NCBI RefSeq assembly: GCF_003075395.1 | Contig: NZ_QDFV01000003.1 | Span: 186,685 to 250,684 of the forward strand | From: Microbacterium sp. TPD7012 | GTDB lineage: Bacteria; Actinomycetota; Actinomycetes; Actinomycetales; Microbacteriaceae | DNA: 64,000 bases | Direction: 5' to 3' | Shown here: positions 37,254 to 46,236 of the stretch, in pieces | Position numbering within the stretch: position 1 is the first letter of the stretch | Layout: each line of letters starts with the position of its first letter | Translations under genes and position numbers: made by a program | The notes under the pieces: model-generated | Databases searched by the model: none | Told to the model about the DNA's origin: nothing | Seen by the model: the letters and a program-made list of their open reading frames with translations, nothing else

Positions 37254-37271
37254 GATGACTCCTGGAGATGG

Positions 37272-37300
37272 GTGAGAAGCCGTGATCGCACGGCTCTCAC
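37272..37300. other. Hairpin in the upstream region of the SDR gene
   Basis: GTGAG-A-AGCCGTG and CACGGCT-CTCAC form a 12-base-pair stem with one bulged A and a four-base loop. It lies 18 bases before the SDR start and downstream of a TAGTGT hexamer (minus strand), so it may be part of the SDR leader. Confidence 0.4.
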
Positions 37301-37373
37301 ACACTATCAATCCGGCTCGGCGACTCCAGAGAGCGTCGACGGCGCGTGATAGGTTGACCGCAAAGGAGGCCGC

Positions 37374-37847
37374 ATGAACGACTTCTCCGTCTTCATCGAA
37401 CTGATCGACAACTGGGCGTGGATCGGTTGGCTGGTCCTGATCGCACTCTTCCTCGTGATCGAGATGCTGACGCTCGACTTCACCTTCCTCATGCTGAGCT
37501 TCGGCAGCGCGATCGGCCTCGTCAGCGATCTCGTGGGGTTGCCCATCTGGGCTCAGGTTCTCATCGCGGCCGCAGCCGCCGCCCTGTTCATCCTCTTCCT
37601 GCGGCCGCCACTGCTGAAGCGGCTGCGGCGCGGGGAAGATCCGACGAAGTCGAACGTCGACGCGCTGATCGACCTGCGCGGCGTCGCTCTGCACGACATC
37701 ACCCAGATCTCCGGCCAGGTCAAGCTCAGCAACGGCGACACCTGGACCGCCCGCACATCCACCTCAGTGCCGATCCCCCAGGGCTCACCGGTCGCGGTCA
37801 CCGCGATCAATGGGGCGACCGCCACCGTCCGTCCCGTCAATGACTAG
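37374..37847 (+). CDS. NfeD-like membrane protein
   Basis: Protein of 157 residues: two or three membrane helices (about 12-45 and 60-78), then a C-terminal OB-fold domain with DLRGVALHDI and GQVKLSNGDTWTARTS. This is the short NfeD (1b type) that normally pairs with an SPFH protein. TAGGTT (37350-37355) is a likely -10, and AAAGGAGG is a strong ribosome site. The nine-base gap to the SPFH gene shows an operon. Confidence 0.9.
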   Translation: MNDFSVFIELIDNWAWIGWLVLIALFLVIEMLTLDFTFLMLSFGSAIGLVSDLVGLPIWAQVLIAAAAAALFILFLRPPLLKRLRRGEDPTKSNVDALIDLRGVALHDITQISGQVKLSNGDTWTARTSTSVPIPQGSPVAVTAINGATATVRPVND

Positions 37848-37856
37848 GAGAAACAC

Positions 37857-38786
37857 ATGAACGACTCCTCGTTCATCCCCGCCGCCATCGGCTGGATACT
37901 CGTCATCGCGGTGATCATCTTCGTGGTGGTCACCCTCGCGCGCTCGATCCGGATCATCCCGCAGGCGACAGCCGGTGTCGTGGAGCGGCTCGGCCGGTAC
38001 CACAAGACCCTCATGCCGGGTCTGAACCTCCTGGTCCCCTTCATCGACCGGCTCCGCCCCCTCATCGACATGCGCGAGCAGGTCGTCTCGTTCCCGCCGC
38101 AGCCGGTCATCACCGAGGACAACCTCGTCGTCTCCATCGACACCGTCGTCTACTTCCAGGTGACCGACGCCCGCGCCGCGACCTACGAGATCGCGAACTA
38201 CCTCGGCGCGGTCGAGCAGCTCACCACCACGACGCTGCGAAACGTCGTCGGTGGTCTGAACCTCGAAGAGGCTCTCACCAGCCGCGACAACATCAACGGC
38301 CAGCTGCGCGTGGTGCTCGACGAGGCGACCGGCAAGTGGGGAATCCGCGTCGGCCGCGTCGAGCTGAAGGCCATCGACCCGCCGATCTCCATCCAGGACT
38401 CGATGGAGAAGCAGATGCGCGCCGAGCGTGACCGCCGTGCCGCTATCCTCACGGCAGAGGGAACCAAGCAGTCCGCGATCCTCGAAGCAGAAGGTGCGCG
38501 TCAGGCCGAGATCCTCCGCGCCGAGGGCGACAAGCAGGCCGCGGTGCTCCGCGCGCAGGGTGAGGCCGAGGCGATCCAGAACGTCTTCACGGCGATCCAC
38601 CAGGGCGCTCCGGACGACAAGCTCCTCGCGTACCAGTACCTGCAGATGCTGCCGAAGATCAGCGAAGGCCAGTCGAACAAGCTGTGGATCATCCCGAGCG
38701 AGCTCACCGAGGCGCTGAAGGGCATCGGCAGCGCATTCACGCCGAAGCCCGGCCAGGGCCAGACCAACACGCTCCCGGGCGCGTGA
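37857..38786 (+). CDS. SPFH/band 7 protein (QmcA/stomatin-like)
   Basis: Membrane-anchored scaffold protein of 309 residues. One N-terminal helix (about 9-30) is followed by the SPFH domain with QATAGVVERLGRY, LVPFIDRLRP and DTVVYFQVTDARAATYEI. A helical region rich in Ala, Glu and Arg (RRAAILTAEGTKQSAILEAE, three related repeats) forms the coiled coil that drives oligomers. Partnered with the NfeD-like protein it should organise membrane microdomains or quality control. The TAG stop of nfeD overlaps the AGGAG ribosome site. Confidence 0.94.
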   Translation: MNDSSFIPAAIGWILVIAVIIFVVVTLARSIRIIPQATAGVVERLGRYHKTLMPGLNLLVPFIDRLRPLIDMREQVVSFPPQPVITEDNLVVSIDTVVYFQVTDARAATYEIANYLGAVEQLTTTTLRNVVGGLNLEEALTSRDNINGQLRVVLDEATGKWGIRVGRVELKAIDPPISIQDSMEKQMRAERDRRAAILTAEGTKQSAILEAEGARQAEILRAEGDKQAAVLRAQGEAEAIQNVFTAIHQGAPDDKLLAYQYLQMLPKISEGQSNKLWIIPSELTEALKGIGSAFTPKPGQGQTNTLPGA

Positions 38787-39580
38787 CGCACCCGTACTTC
38801 TCGAAGGCACGGCATCCCCGAGTCCTCGCTCACCGCGGTCTGATCACCGCGGCGGGCGAGGATTCCGGCGTGTGGGAGAACACGGCGGCGTCCTTCGCCG
38901 CCGCGCACGCCGCCGGTGCCGACTACATCGAGACGGACTGCCAGGTGACGGCCGACGGCGATGTGGTGCTCTTCCACGATGCGACGCTCGAACGCCTCCT
39001 CGGGGATCGCCGCGCGGTGCGGGAGGTGCGCACGAGAGAGCTCCGCAGCGTCTTCGCCGACCACGGCGGTCTGCTCACGGTCGCAGAGGCGCTCTCCTCG
39101 TTCCCGCAGATCCGGTTCAACATCGACGTGAAGACGGATGCCGCCACGGGGCTTCTGGGCCCGGTCCTCGCGGACCACACGCACCGGGTGCTCGTCACGA
39201 GCTTCTCCGACGCTTACCGTCGCGCCACGATCGCCGCTGTCATGGGAGCGGGAGCCTCACTCCGGCCCGCCACGTCGAGCGGAAGCCGCGCCATCGCCGC
39301 AGTGCGCGCGCTGTCATCCCTGCGCCTCTCCCCCGCCCGGGTCCTCCGCGAGATCGACGCGCTGCAGATCCCGGAACGGCACGGCGCGCTCACGGTGCTC
39401 ACCCCGCCCCTCCTGCGTGCCGCGCACCGCTCCGGCGTCGAGGTGCACGTCTGGACGGTCAACGATCCGGCGGAGATGCAGCGCCTCGTGAGTCTCGGCG
39501 TCGACGGCGTCGTCTCCGATCGCGCCGACGTCGCCCTGGCCGCTCTCCACCCCGCCGAAGGCTCTCGACGCGCTCTATAA
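38783..39580 (+). CDS. Glycerophosphodiester phosphodiesterase family protein
   Basis: GDPD-fold enzyme of 265 residues. Active-site residues are in VLAHRG, the acid pair in ADYIETDCQVT and the histidine in VVLFHDATLERLL; RFNIDVKTD and VHVWTVNDP complete the barrel. There is no signal peptide. The GTG start overlaps the SPFH stop by four bases, so it is the third gene of the NfeD-SPFH unit. It likely turns over deacylated phospholipids. Confidence 0.92.
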   Translation: MTHPYFSKARHPRVLAHRGLITAAGEDSGVWENTAASFAAAHAAGADYIETDCQVTADGDVVLFHDATLERLLGDRRAVREVRTRELRSVFADHGGLLTVAEALSSFPQIRFNIDVKTDAATGLLGPVLADHTHRVLVTSFSDAYRRATIAAVMGAGASLRPATSSGSRAIAAVRALSSLRLSPARVLREIDALQIPERHGALTVLTPPLLRAAHRSGVEVHVWTVNDPAEMQRLVSLGVDGVVSDRADVALAALHPAEGSRRAL

Positions 39581-39685
39581 CCTCCTCCGCTGGGATTACG
39601 CTGTGAATCCCGCCGGGAAACCGCCCGCGTGGAGCAGGCGCACAGGCTGGAGCGTTATACCTGACAGCGACGAGAGGACCACAAA

Positions 39686-40069
39686 ATGGCAGATCGCAGC
39701 CTGCGCGGCATCCGACTCGGCGCCCAGAGCCTACAGAGCGAAGAGGGCGTCGTTTTCATGGAACGCCGCGAGACCCAATACTCCTGTGACACGTGCGGAC
39801 ACGTCACGAACCTGATGTTCGCGGCCGACGCCGAGCCGCCGCAGACCTGGGAATGCCGCTCCTGCGGAGCGGACGCCCGCCTGAACGTCGACGGCCAGGC
39901 CGTCACGCTTGAGGTCACCGACGAGAAGGCCGCTCGCACCCACTGGGACATGCTGATGGAGCGCCGCACCCGCGCCGAACTCGAGGAGCTCCTCGAGGAG
40001 CGTCTGGCCTTCATCCGTGCCCGCCGCGGTGCCGGCGAAGACCCGACCCGCGAGAAGATCGGGGCCTGA
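39686..40069 (+). CDS. rbpA: RNA polymerase-binding protein RbpA
   Basis: Actinobacterial transcription factor that binds the principal sigma factor and RNA polymerase and helps open promoters. It has 127 residues. The zinc fold has CDTCGHV and CRSCGAD, a basic linker follows, and the sigma-interacting domain is THWDMLMERRTRAELEELL. GAGAGGA is the ribosome site, and the upstream 105 bases hold a possible TTATAC -10 at about 39654. In mycobacteria rbpA also lies next to lnt (ppm1). Confidence 0.96.
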   Translation: MADRSLRGIRLGAQSLQSEEGVVFMERRETQYSCDTCGHVTNLMFAADAEPPQTWECRSCGADARLNVDGQAVTLEVTDEKAARTHWDMLMERRTRAELEELLEERLAFIRARRGAGEDPTREKIGA

Positions 40070-40082
40070 CGGCCTGACTCAC

Positions 40083-40116
40083 GAAGCAGCAGGGCTCGAA
40101 CGAGTCCTGCTGCTTC
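40083..40116. terminator. Terminator between rbpA and lnt
   Basis: GAAGCAGCAGGGCTCG and CGAGTCCTGCTGCTTC pair over 16 bases with one G-U, between convergent genes, 13 bases after the rbpA stop. Confidence 0.8.
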
Positions 40117-40137
40117 TGTGTGTGAGGCGCGTGCGGG

Positions 40138-41688
40138 TCACACCTGTTGGTCGCGCCTCCGCGCGCGCCACCACGCCACGAGGAGCGCGACCAGCCCGCC
40201 CCAGACCAGAAGCTGCTGCACCCAGGGGCCCAGGACGACACCGGCGGTCAACCCGGTGCGCAACGAGACGTCCTCGAGCATCGCGCCCGCTTCTCCGGCA
40301 TCCAGGCTCGTCATGGTCGATCCGTCGGGGCGGATGATCTGGCTCGTGCCGACCGTCGAGATGTTCACGACGCTGCGACCGGTCTCGATCGCACGCATCC
40401 GCGCGAAGGCCAGCTGCTGCAGATTCTCGTCGGTGCCGCGGAAGTCGGCGTTGTTCGTCTGGAACACCAGGACCTGAGCTCCGGCGTTGACCCCCTCGGT
40501 GATCACGTCGTCGTAGATCACGTCGAAGCAGATCGCGAGCCCGACGGCGACCCCGTCGACGTCGATGACAGGCGGATTCTCTCCGGGTGTGTACTCCCGT
40601 TGGATGAGCCCGATCAGGTCGGGGGCCAGGGCGTTGAAGAAGGCTCGATCCGGCACGTACTCGCCGAAGGGCACCGGATGACGCTTGTCGTGGAGCTGCG
40701 TCGCTCCCCCGGCATCCGTCCACAGCATCGACGTGTTGAAGTAGCGCTCATTCCGCCCGGTCGCCGCGTTCGCGAGCAGCGGCGCATCGATCCGGGTCGT
40801 GATGAGCGTCATCCGTCGGGCCAGCGCCTCGTTCTGGAACGGATCGGTGTCGAGCGACCCCTCCGGCCAGACCAGCAGGTCGACGTCCTCGCCGTAGAGC
40901 GGTGTGGTGGCATCGGTCTGCGCGTCGATCACCGAGAAGGGCTCGCGTTGATCGAAGTAGCCCGTGGGCCCGTTCCCCTGCACGGCGGCGATGCGCATCG
41001 AGCCGGCATCCGTCGTCGGGAAGAGCGGAGTGAAGAAGAGGACGATCACGAGCGCGGCTGGCACGAGGAGTCGGAGCGGAGTCCGCCATGCCCGCAGCCG
41101 CACGATCTCGACCAGCATCGCCACCAGGAGCACCATGAGGAATCCGAGGCCGCTGACGCCGAGCCACGACGACAGCGGGGCCAGCGGGCTCTCCGCCTGG
41201 CTCATGCCGATGCGGGCCCACGGGAAGCCTCCGTAGGGGAAGGACCCGACGAAGACCTCGCGGCCGACCCAGAGGGCAGCGACCACCACCGGGACGCCCA
41301 CCAGGCGTCCCGCGGTCCCCGGGAACGCTCGGGGCATCCAGCGGTACGCCAGCGCCGTCAGGATCAGGGCCACCGCCGTGAGCCCTCCCTCGACCACGCT
41401 CAGCGCCGCCCAGGGTATCGGACCCAGATAGCGCGAGGTGAAGGACACCAGGAGACCGAACAGCACGATCCCGTAGACGAGGCCGACCAGCAGGGCTCCT
41501 CCGGGACGCCGGCCGATGAGTGCGACGAGCAGAAGAGCAGTGGCAGGGAACGCGAGGGTCCAGATCGCGGTCTCCGGGTAGGCCAGATTCATCAGGAACG
41601 CCGAGAGCGCCGCAGCGATCACAGCCACCCAGAGCGGCAGGAGAGGGCGCTGACGCGCAGGGGATTCAGACATCCCTCTCATTCTCAC
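40138..41688 (-). CDS. lnt: Apolipoprotein N-acyltransferase
   Basis: Last step of lipoprotein maturation, N-acylation of the lipid-modified cysteine. About 516 residues: six N-terminal helices, then a nitrilase domain outside the membrane. The catalytic triad is glutamate in VWPEGS, lysine in HDKRHPVPFGEY and cysteine in AICFDV. A last helix is near the C-terminus. The GTG start overlaps the helY stop (GTGA); ATG 41673 is an alternative. Unlike mycobacterial Ppm1 it carries no fused mannosyltransferase domain. Confidence 0.93.
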   Translation of the reverse strand: MRMRGMSESPARQRPLLPLWVAVIAAALSAFLMNLAYPETAIWTLAFPATALLLVALIGRRPGGALLVGLVYGIVLFGLLVSFTSRYLGPIPWAALSVVEGGLTAVALILTALAYRWMPRAFPGTAGRLVGVPVVVAALWVGREVFVGSFPYGGFPWARIGMSQAESPLAPLSSWLGVSGLGFLMVLLVAMLVEIVRLRAWRTPLRLLVPAALVIVLFFTPLFPTTDAGSMRIAAVQGNGPTGYFDQREPFSVIDAQTDATTPLYGEDVDLLVWPEGSLDTDPFQNEALARRMTLITTRIDAPLLANAATGRNERYFNTSMLWTDAGGATQLHDKRHPVPFGEYVPDRAFFNALAPDLIGLIQREYTPGENPPVIDVDGVAVGLAICFDVIYDDVITEGVNAGAQVLVFQTNNADFRGTDENLQQLAFARMRAIETGRSVVNISTVGTSQIIRPDGSTMTSLDAGEAGAMLEDVSLRTGLTAGVVLGPWVQQLLVWGGLVALLVAWWRARRRDQQV

Positions 41689-44159
41689 ATCGACGAGTAG
41701 GCGACGATTCCGCGCCGGACGCCGTCGAGCGCCGTGCGGGCCGTCCGTGCGAGCGCGCCGTCCTCCGCGACGATCGACAGCTGGTCGAGAAGATCGATCG
41801 TCTGCTTCGCCCAGCGCACGAAGTCGCCGGCCGCCATGTCGGCATCGACGAGCACCCGATCGAGCATTCCGCCGCGGGCCCAGGAGTGCATCGCGCCGGC
41901 GAGGCCGGCGGCAAGAGGTTCCGAACCGGGCAGGTGATGATCCTTCTCGAGATCGTTGAGTTCAGCCCAGAGCGTCGTGGTCTTCTCATACGCCGCGCGG
42001 AACGCACCGCGTGGCAGTCCCCGCTCCCCCGAGTTCGCCTCGTCGCGTCGGGGCTCGTACACCAGGCAGCAGGCCATGGCGGCGAGCGAAGGGGCGTCGA
42101 GTCCGTTCCACAGCCCCTGGCGCAGCGACTCGGCGACGAGCAGATCGCGCTCCCCGTAAATGCGCCGCATCGTGCGCCCGGCCTCGGTCAACGCAGTCTC
42201 CCCGGATTCCTCGGAGAGGTAGTCCAGTGTCTCGAGAACCTCCACTACGCGGTCGAACACGCGCGCGACGGTCCCGGTGCGCGTCTCGATCTGACGCCGG
42301 ATGCGGTCGGTCTGGCGCTTGAGCTTCCAATAGCGCTCGGCCCAGCGGGCGTGCGCCTCCCGATCGGGGCAGCGGTGGCAGGGATGCCGCTGCATGACGG
42401 TGCGCAGCGACTGGATGCGCTTCATCCGCTTGTCGCGGGAGGCACGCGGTGCACCGGAGTCCTGACGGTTCTTCTTCTCGAGGTCGCTGAGCTCGCGCCG
42501 GATCGCCGCATACTCGGGGAAATCTCCGTGCTCGCACGCCATCGACTTCTGATACCCGGCGAGGGAATCCTCGGCTTCCCGCACCTGACGTGCCAACCCG
42601 ACGACCGAGCGGTCGGCCTGGAACTGGGCGAACGACGACTCGAGGATCTGCCGAGCGCGCGCTTTGCCGAACAGGTCGATCAGGTTGACCGCCATGTTGT
42701 ACGTCGGGCGGAAGCTGGAGTTCAGCGGGTACGTACGACGCGATGCCAGAGCCGCCACGGCCTGGGGATCCATGCCCTCGGTCCACTGGACGACCGCGTG
42801 GCCCTCGACGTCGATCCCGCGACGGCCGGCGCGTCCGGTGAGCTGCGTGTACTCGCCCGAGGTGATCGCGACACGGGCCTCGCCATTGAACTTCTCCATC
42901 TTCTCAAGCACCACGGTGCGCGCGGGCATGTTGATGCCCAGCGCCAGCGTCTCCGTGGCGAAGACGACCTTGACGAGCTTGAGACGGTAGAGCTCCTCGA
43001 CGACCTCCTTGAAGGCAGGCAGGAGTCCGGCGTGGTGGGCGGCGACGCCCCGCTCCAGGTTCTCCAGCCAGTCCCAGTAGCCGAGGACGCCGAGATCCTC
43101 TTCCTGCAGCGACCGGGTGCGCTCCTCGACGATGGCGCGGATCTCCGCCTTCTCCTCCGGCGAGGTCAGCCGGATGCCCGATCGGCGCACCTGCTGCACC
43201 GCGGCGTCGCAGCCCACGCGGCTGAAGATGAAGAAGATCGCGGGCAGCAGGTTCGCCCGCTCGAGGAGCTTGATCACATCGGGGCGATCCATCCGCTCGA
43301 TGCGGCGGACGTTCGAGGGACGCACCGGGCGCTGGCCGCCACGCGGCGGTCGCTTCGCCTGTCGACCGGCATGCCTGTTGCTGACGTACGCCTGCGTCCG
43401 GCGATTGTTCTCGTAGTTCGAACCCGTGAAGGAGCGGATCCGCATCAGCTCCTGATTCACCTGCGCGGTCGCGATACCCGCGCGATCGTCGAAGAGCGGC
43501 AGCAGATCGTCCCGGACGAGCACGTGCTGTTCGAGCGGGACGGGCCGGATCTCCGAGACGATCACCTCGGTGTCGCCGCGCACGGTGTCGAGCCAGTCGC
43601 CGAACTCCTCGGCGTTCGACACCGTGGCGCTCAGCGAGACGAGCCGCACATGCTGCGGCAGGTGGATGATGACCTCTTCCCACACCGCGCCGCGGAACCG
43701 GTCGGCGAGATAGTGGACTTCGTCCATCACGACGTAGCGCAGATCGCGGAGCGCCGCCGAGTCGGCGTAGATCATGTTGCGGAGCACTTCGGTGGTCATC
43801 ACCACGATGCGAGCGTTGCCGTTGATGTTCGTGTCACCGGTGAGCAGGCCGACCTCGTCGGGGCCGTACACCTCGACGAGCTCTCGGAACTTCTGGTTCG
43901 ACAGCGCCTTCATCGGCGTCGTGTAGAACGCCTTGTCGCTCGGCGTCTGCATCGCGAGGTGGATCGCGAACTCGCCGACGATGGTCTTCCCCGCGCCGGT
44001 CGGCGCCGCGACGAGCACGCTGCGGCCGGCCTCCAGAGCATGACAGCCGGCGACCTGGAACGGGTCAAGCTCGAACCTCTGACGCGCGGCGAACGCGTTC
44101 GTCGCCGGGTGCTCAGCGGCCTCTCGTGCGGCCGCGTAACGCTCGGACGGCGAACTCAT
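41685..44159 (-). CDS. helY: SKI2-like DEVH helicase HelY
   Basis: ATP-dependent RNA/DNA helicase of 824 residues. Walker A is AAPTGAGKT, the DEVH box VVMDEVHYL, motif III SLSAT and motif VI QLTGRAGRRGID. After the RecA cores come a winged helix and a long helical DSHCT-type domain, with a small cysteine-histidine cluster (QRHPCHRCPDREAH). The ATG overlaps the tatC stop by four bases. The order pafB-pafC-tatA-tatC-helY equals M. tuberculosis Rv2096c-Rv2092c. Confidence 0.94.
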   Translation of the reverse strand: MSSPSERYAAAREAAEHPATNAFAARQRFELDPFQVAGCHALEAGRSVLVAAPTGAGKTIVGEFAIHLAMQTPSDKAFYTTPMKALSNQKFRELVEVYGPDEVGLLTGDTNINGNARIVVMTTEVLRNMIYADSAALRDLRYVVMDEVHYLADRFRGAVWEEVIIHLPQHVRLVSLSATVSNAEEFGDWLDTVRGDTEVIVSEIRPVPLEQHVLVRDDLLPLFDDRAGIATAQVNQELMRIRSFTGSNYENNRRTQAYVSNRHAGRQAKRPPRGGQRPVRPSNVRRIERMDRPDVIKLLERANLLPAIFFIFSRVGCDAAVQQVRRSGIRLTSPEEKAEIRAIVEERTRSLQEEDLGVLGYWDWLENLERGVAAHHAGLLPAFKEVVEELYRLKLVKVVFATETLALGINMPARTVVLEKMEKFNGEARVAITSGEYTQLTGRAGRRGIDVEGHAVVQWTEGMDPQAVAALASRRTYPLNSSFRPTYNMAVNLIDLFGKARARQILESSFAQFQADRSVVGLARQVREAEDSLAGYQKSMACEHGDFPEYAAIRRELSDLEKKNRQDSGAPRASRDKRMKRIQSLRTVMQRHPCHRCPDREAHARWAERYWKLKRQTDRIRRQIETRTGTVARVFDRVVEVLETLDYLSEESGETALTEAGRTMRRIYGERDLLVAESLRQGLWNGLDAPSLAAMACCLVYEPRRDEANSGERGLPRGAFRAAYEKTTTLWAELNDLEKDHHLPGSEPLAAGLAGAMHSWARGGMLDRVLVDADMAAGDFVRWAKQTIDLLDQLSIVAEDGALARTARTALDGVRRGIVAYSSM

Positions 44160-44965
44160 ACCGGGTCCGGCAGAAGCCCCGCTGCGGCGTCGCGCTTGCG
44201 CTTTCGGCGATCGAAGAGCAGGGAGAGCCCCGCGGCCGCGAAGAACAGGACGATGAGGATGCCGGCCAGCATCAGCATGCTGATCACGTCGGCTGCCGGA
44301 GTCGCCAGCGCCGCGAAGACCGTCGCGATGATGATCGCGATGCGCCATCCCTTGAGGATGGCTCGCCCGGACATCACACCGGCGAAGTTCAGCGCGACCA
44401 GGAAGACCGGGAGCACGAACGAGACGCCGATCACGATCATCAGCTTGAAGATGAAGTCGTAGTACTCCTGCGCCTGGTAGAAATTCGTGCCGCCCTCGGG
44501 CGTGAATCCCCACATCAGCTCGATCACGTGCGGCATGATCACGATGCCGAGGTAGCACCCGGCGAAGAAGAGCGGTACGGCGGCGGCGATGAAGCCGATC
44601 GTGTACTTGATCTCCTTGCGGGTGAGCCCGGGCATGATGAACGCCCAGATCTGCCACAGCCACACGGGCGCGGAGATGAACAGGCCGATCGAGAAGGCGA
44701 TCCGCATGCGCATGTCGAAAGCGGCGGTCACGGTGCCGAAGTTCAGCGCGCTGAAGTTGTCACCGCGCTTGTCCATGATGACGCGGATGGGTTCCGTGAT
44801 CAGATGGATGACCGGATCGGCGATGATGAACGCGACCACCATGCCGACGACGAGCGCGAGCGCCGCGTACATCAGACGCTTGCGCAGTTCGACGAGATGT
44901 GCGCCCAGCGACATCCGCCGATCCCGATCCGCCTTCTGCTTCACGGTCGGTTCGATGGTTGCCAC
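44156..44965 (-). CDS. tatC: Twin-arginine translocase subunit TatC
   Basis: Core receptor of the Tat export pathway for folded proteins, 269 residues with six helices. The signature MSLGAHLVELRKRL near the N-terminus and the periplasmic F-P-L-type loop with GLTRKEIKYTIGF are conserved. The C-terminal tail is basic (FDRRKRKRD). It starts six bases after the tatA stop and overlaps helY. Confidence 0.96.
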   Translation of the reverse strand: MATIEPTVKQKADRDRRMSLGAHLVELRKRLMYAALALVVGMVVAFIIADPVIHLITEPIRVIMDKRGDNFSALNFGTVTAAFDMRMRIAFSIGLFISAPVWLWQIWAFIMPGLTRKEIKYTIGFIAAAVPLFFAGCYLGIVIMPHVIELMWGFTPEGGTNFYQAQEYYDFIFKLMIVIGVSFVLPVFLVALNFAGVMSGRAILKGWRIAIIIATVFAALATPAADVISMLMLAGILIVLFFAAAGLSLLFDRRKRKRDAAAGLLPDPV

Positions 44966-44971
44966 GGTCGG

Positions 44972-45208
44972 TCAGGCGCGAGGCGGAGTCTCAGGGTCGA
45001 CGCCGGAGTCCTTCACCGTGGTGGGCTCGGCGACGACGGCGTCGGTGCGCGTCGCGTCCTCGTCCTTCATGGCCTTCATCTCGCCCTTGAAGACGCGGGC
45101 CGACTGGCCCATGCTCTTCGCGAGCGCCGGCAGCTTCGCAGCACCGAACAGAAGGAGGATCACGGCGAGCACGATGAGCAGGTGCCAGCCTTGCATTCCA
45201 GCGAACAT
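44972..45208 (-). CDS. tatA: Sec-independent translocase protein TatA
   Basis: Small pore-forming Tat subunit of 78 residues: one N-terminal helix (GWHLLIVLAVILLL), the FGAAKLP hinge, an amphipathic helix with ALAKSMGQSARVFKGEM and an acidic tail. ATG 45208 is the start expected for TatA. A TAGACT hexamer (45243-45248, minus strand) lies near the pafC end and could give tatA its own promoter. Confidence 0.95.
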   Translation of the reverse strand: MFAGMQGWHLLIVLAVILLLFGAAKLPALAKSMGQSARVFKGEMKAMKDEDATRTDAVVAEPTTVKDSGVDPETPPRA

Positions 45209-45252
45209 GTCAGGATTCCCGTCTTCGGTAAGCTTTCGCCCCAGTCTACAGA

Positions 45253-46236
45253 TCAATCCTCGTGATCGGGGCGGTGATAGAGCGCGAGTCCGGATGCCGC
45301 CCATTCGCGGGTCGACGACCGTGCCACTCCGGGTTCCAGAACCTCCATGGCGCCGCCGAACCGTGCGGCGAGGCGCTTGATGCCACGCGGATCGGCCAGA
45401 TGCACGTGCGCGGTGACCGAGCCGTCGACGGCTTCGAGCGTCGTGGCAGGCAGGAATCCGTTGAGCAGCGGGGCGAACCTCTCGGAGACGCGCACCGTCA
45501 CCTCGCGCTCGTCGTCGAGACCGGCGAAGGGCTCGGGAACCTGATCCCCGCCGTGGGTGATCGGGATATCCGTGAGCTGGGGCTCGCTCACGCGATCCAG
45601 GTGGAACGTGCGCATCGCCTGGCGCAGATGGCACCAGCCCTGCAGGTACCACTGCGCGTTGGTGATCAGGATCTGCACCGGATCGACCGTGCGCGTCGTC
45701 GGCGCCGCATCCGGCGCCTGGTACGTGAACGAGATGGCGACGCCGTCCTGCAGCCCGCGTGCCACGACCTCACGCACCTCGTCGACCGCGCTCGGGGCCA
45801 CCACGACATCGGCGGGCGCGTCGGCTGCGCCGCGCGACAGCTTGGAGATCAGCCCTGCGACGAGCCCGGAGTCGGAGACCGCGGGAACGGCCGCGACCAT
45901 CTGCAGCCCGGCGAGCAGCGCCGCGGCCTCGCGCGCCGTGAATCGGGGCACCCGGCGGAGCGCGACATCGTTCGTGATCTCGATGACGTCCTCGAGATCG
46001 AGGAGGTCCCAGTTGATGTCGAACATCTCCTGCGGCTGCTGCCAGTATCCGGATTCGCCGGGCAGTCCGATGACCGTGAGCTTCTCGACCATGCCGCGCA
46101 TCTCCTGCGGCGTGACGCCGAACTCCTCCGATGCCTCGGCGAGCGACACCTGGCCGTGCTCGAGCAGGTAGGGCACGAGGGTCAGGTAGAGCCGCACGCG
46201 ATCAGCGGCGAGCAGGGGCTTGGGCTGGGCGCTCAT
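45253..46236 (-). CDS. pafC: WYL-domain transcriptional regulator PafC
   Basis: Partner of PafB in the PafBC activator, which in mycobacteria switches on the LexA-independent DNA-damage response. It has 327 residues: an N-terminal winged helix (LVPYLLEHGQVSLAEASEEF), a WYL domain with QWYLQGWCHLRQAMRTFHLDR and a C-terminal WCX region. It overlaps pafB by four bases, so the two subunits are made together. Confidence 0.93.
   Translation of the reverse strand: MSAQPKPLLAADRVRLYLTLVPYLLEHGQVSLAEASEEFGVTPQEMRGMVEKLTVIGLPGESGYWQQPQEMFDINWDLLDLEDVIEITNDVALRRVPRFTAREAAALLAGLQMVAAVPAVSDSGLVAGLISKLSRGAADAPADVVVAPSAVDEVREVVARGLQDGVAISFTYQAPDAAPTTRTVDPVQILITNAQWYLQGWCHLRQAMRTFHLDRVSEPQLTDIPITHGGDQVPEPFAGLDDEREVTVRVSERFAPLLNGFLPATTLEAVDGSVTAHVHLADPRGIKRLAARFGGAMEVLEPGVARSSTREWAASGLALYHRPDHED

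Noticed and set aside
39600..39685. A SigR-type promoter upstream of rbpA
   Set aside because: Streptomyces rbpA is a SigR target, so I looked for GGGAAT-N16-GTT. GGGAAA (39614) and GTT (39653) are about 33 bases apart, far too distant.
41520..44462. A 980-codon plus-strand frame over lnt, helY and tatC
   Set aside because: It is antisense to three well-supported genes and shows only repetitive Arg/Glu/His composition with no domain.
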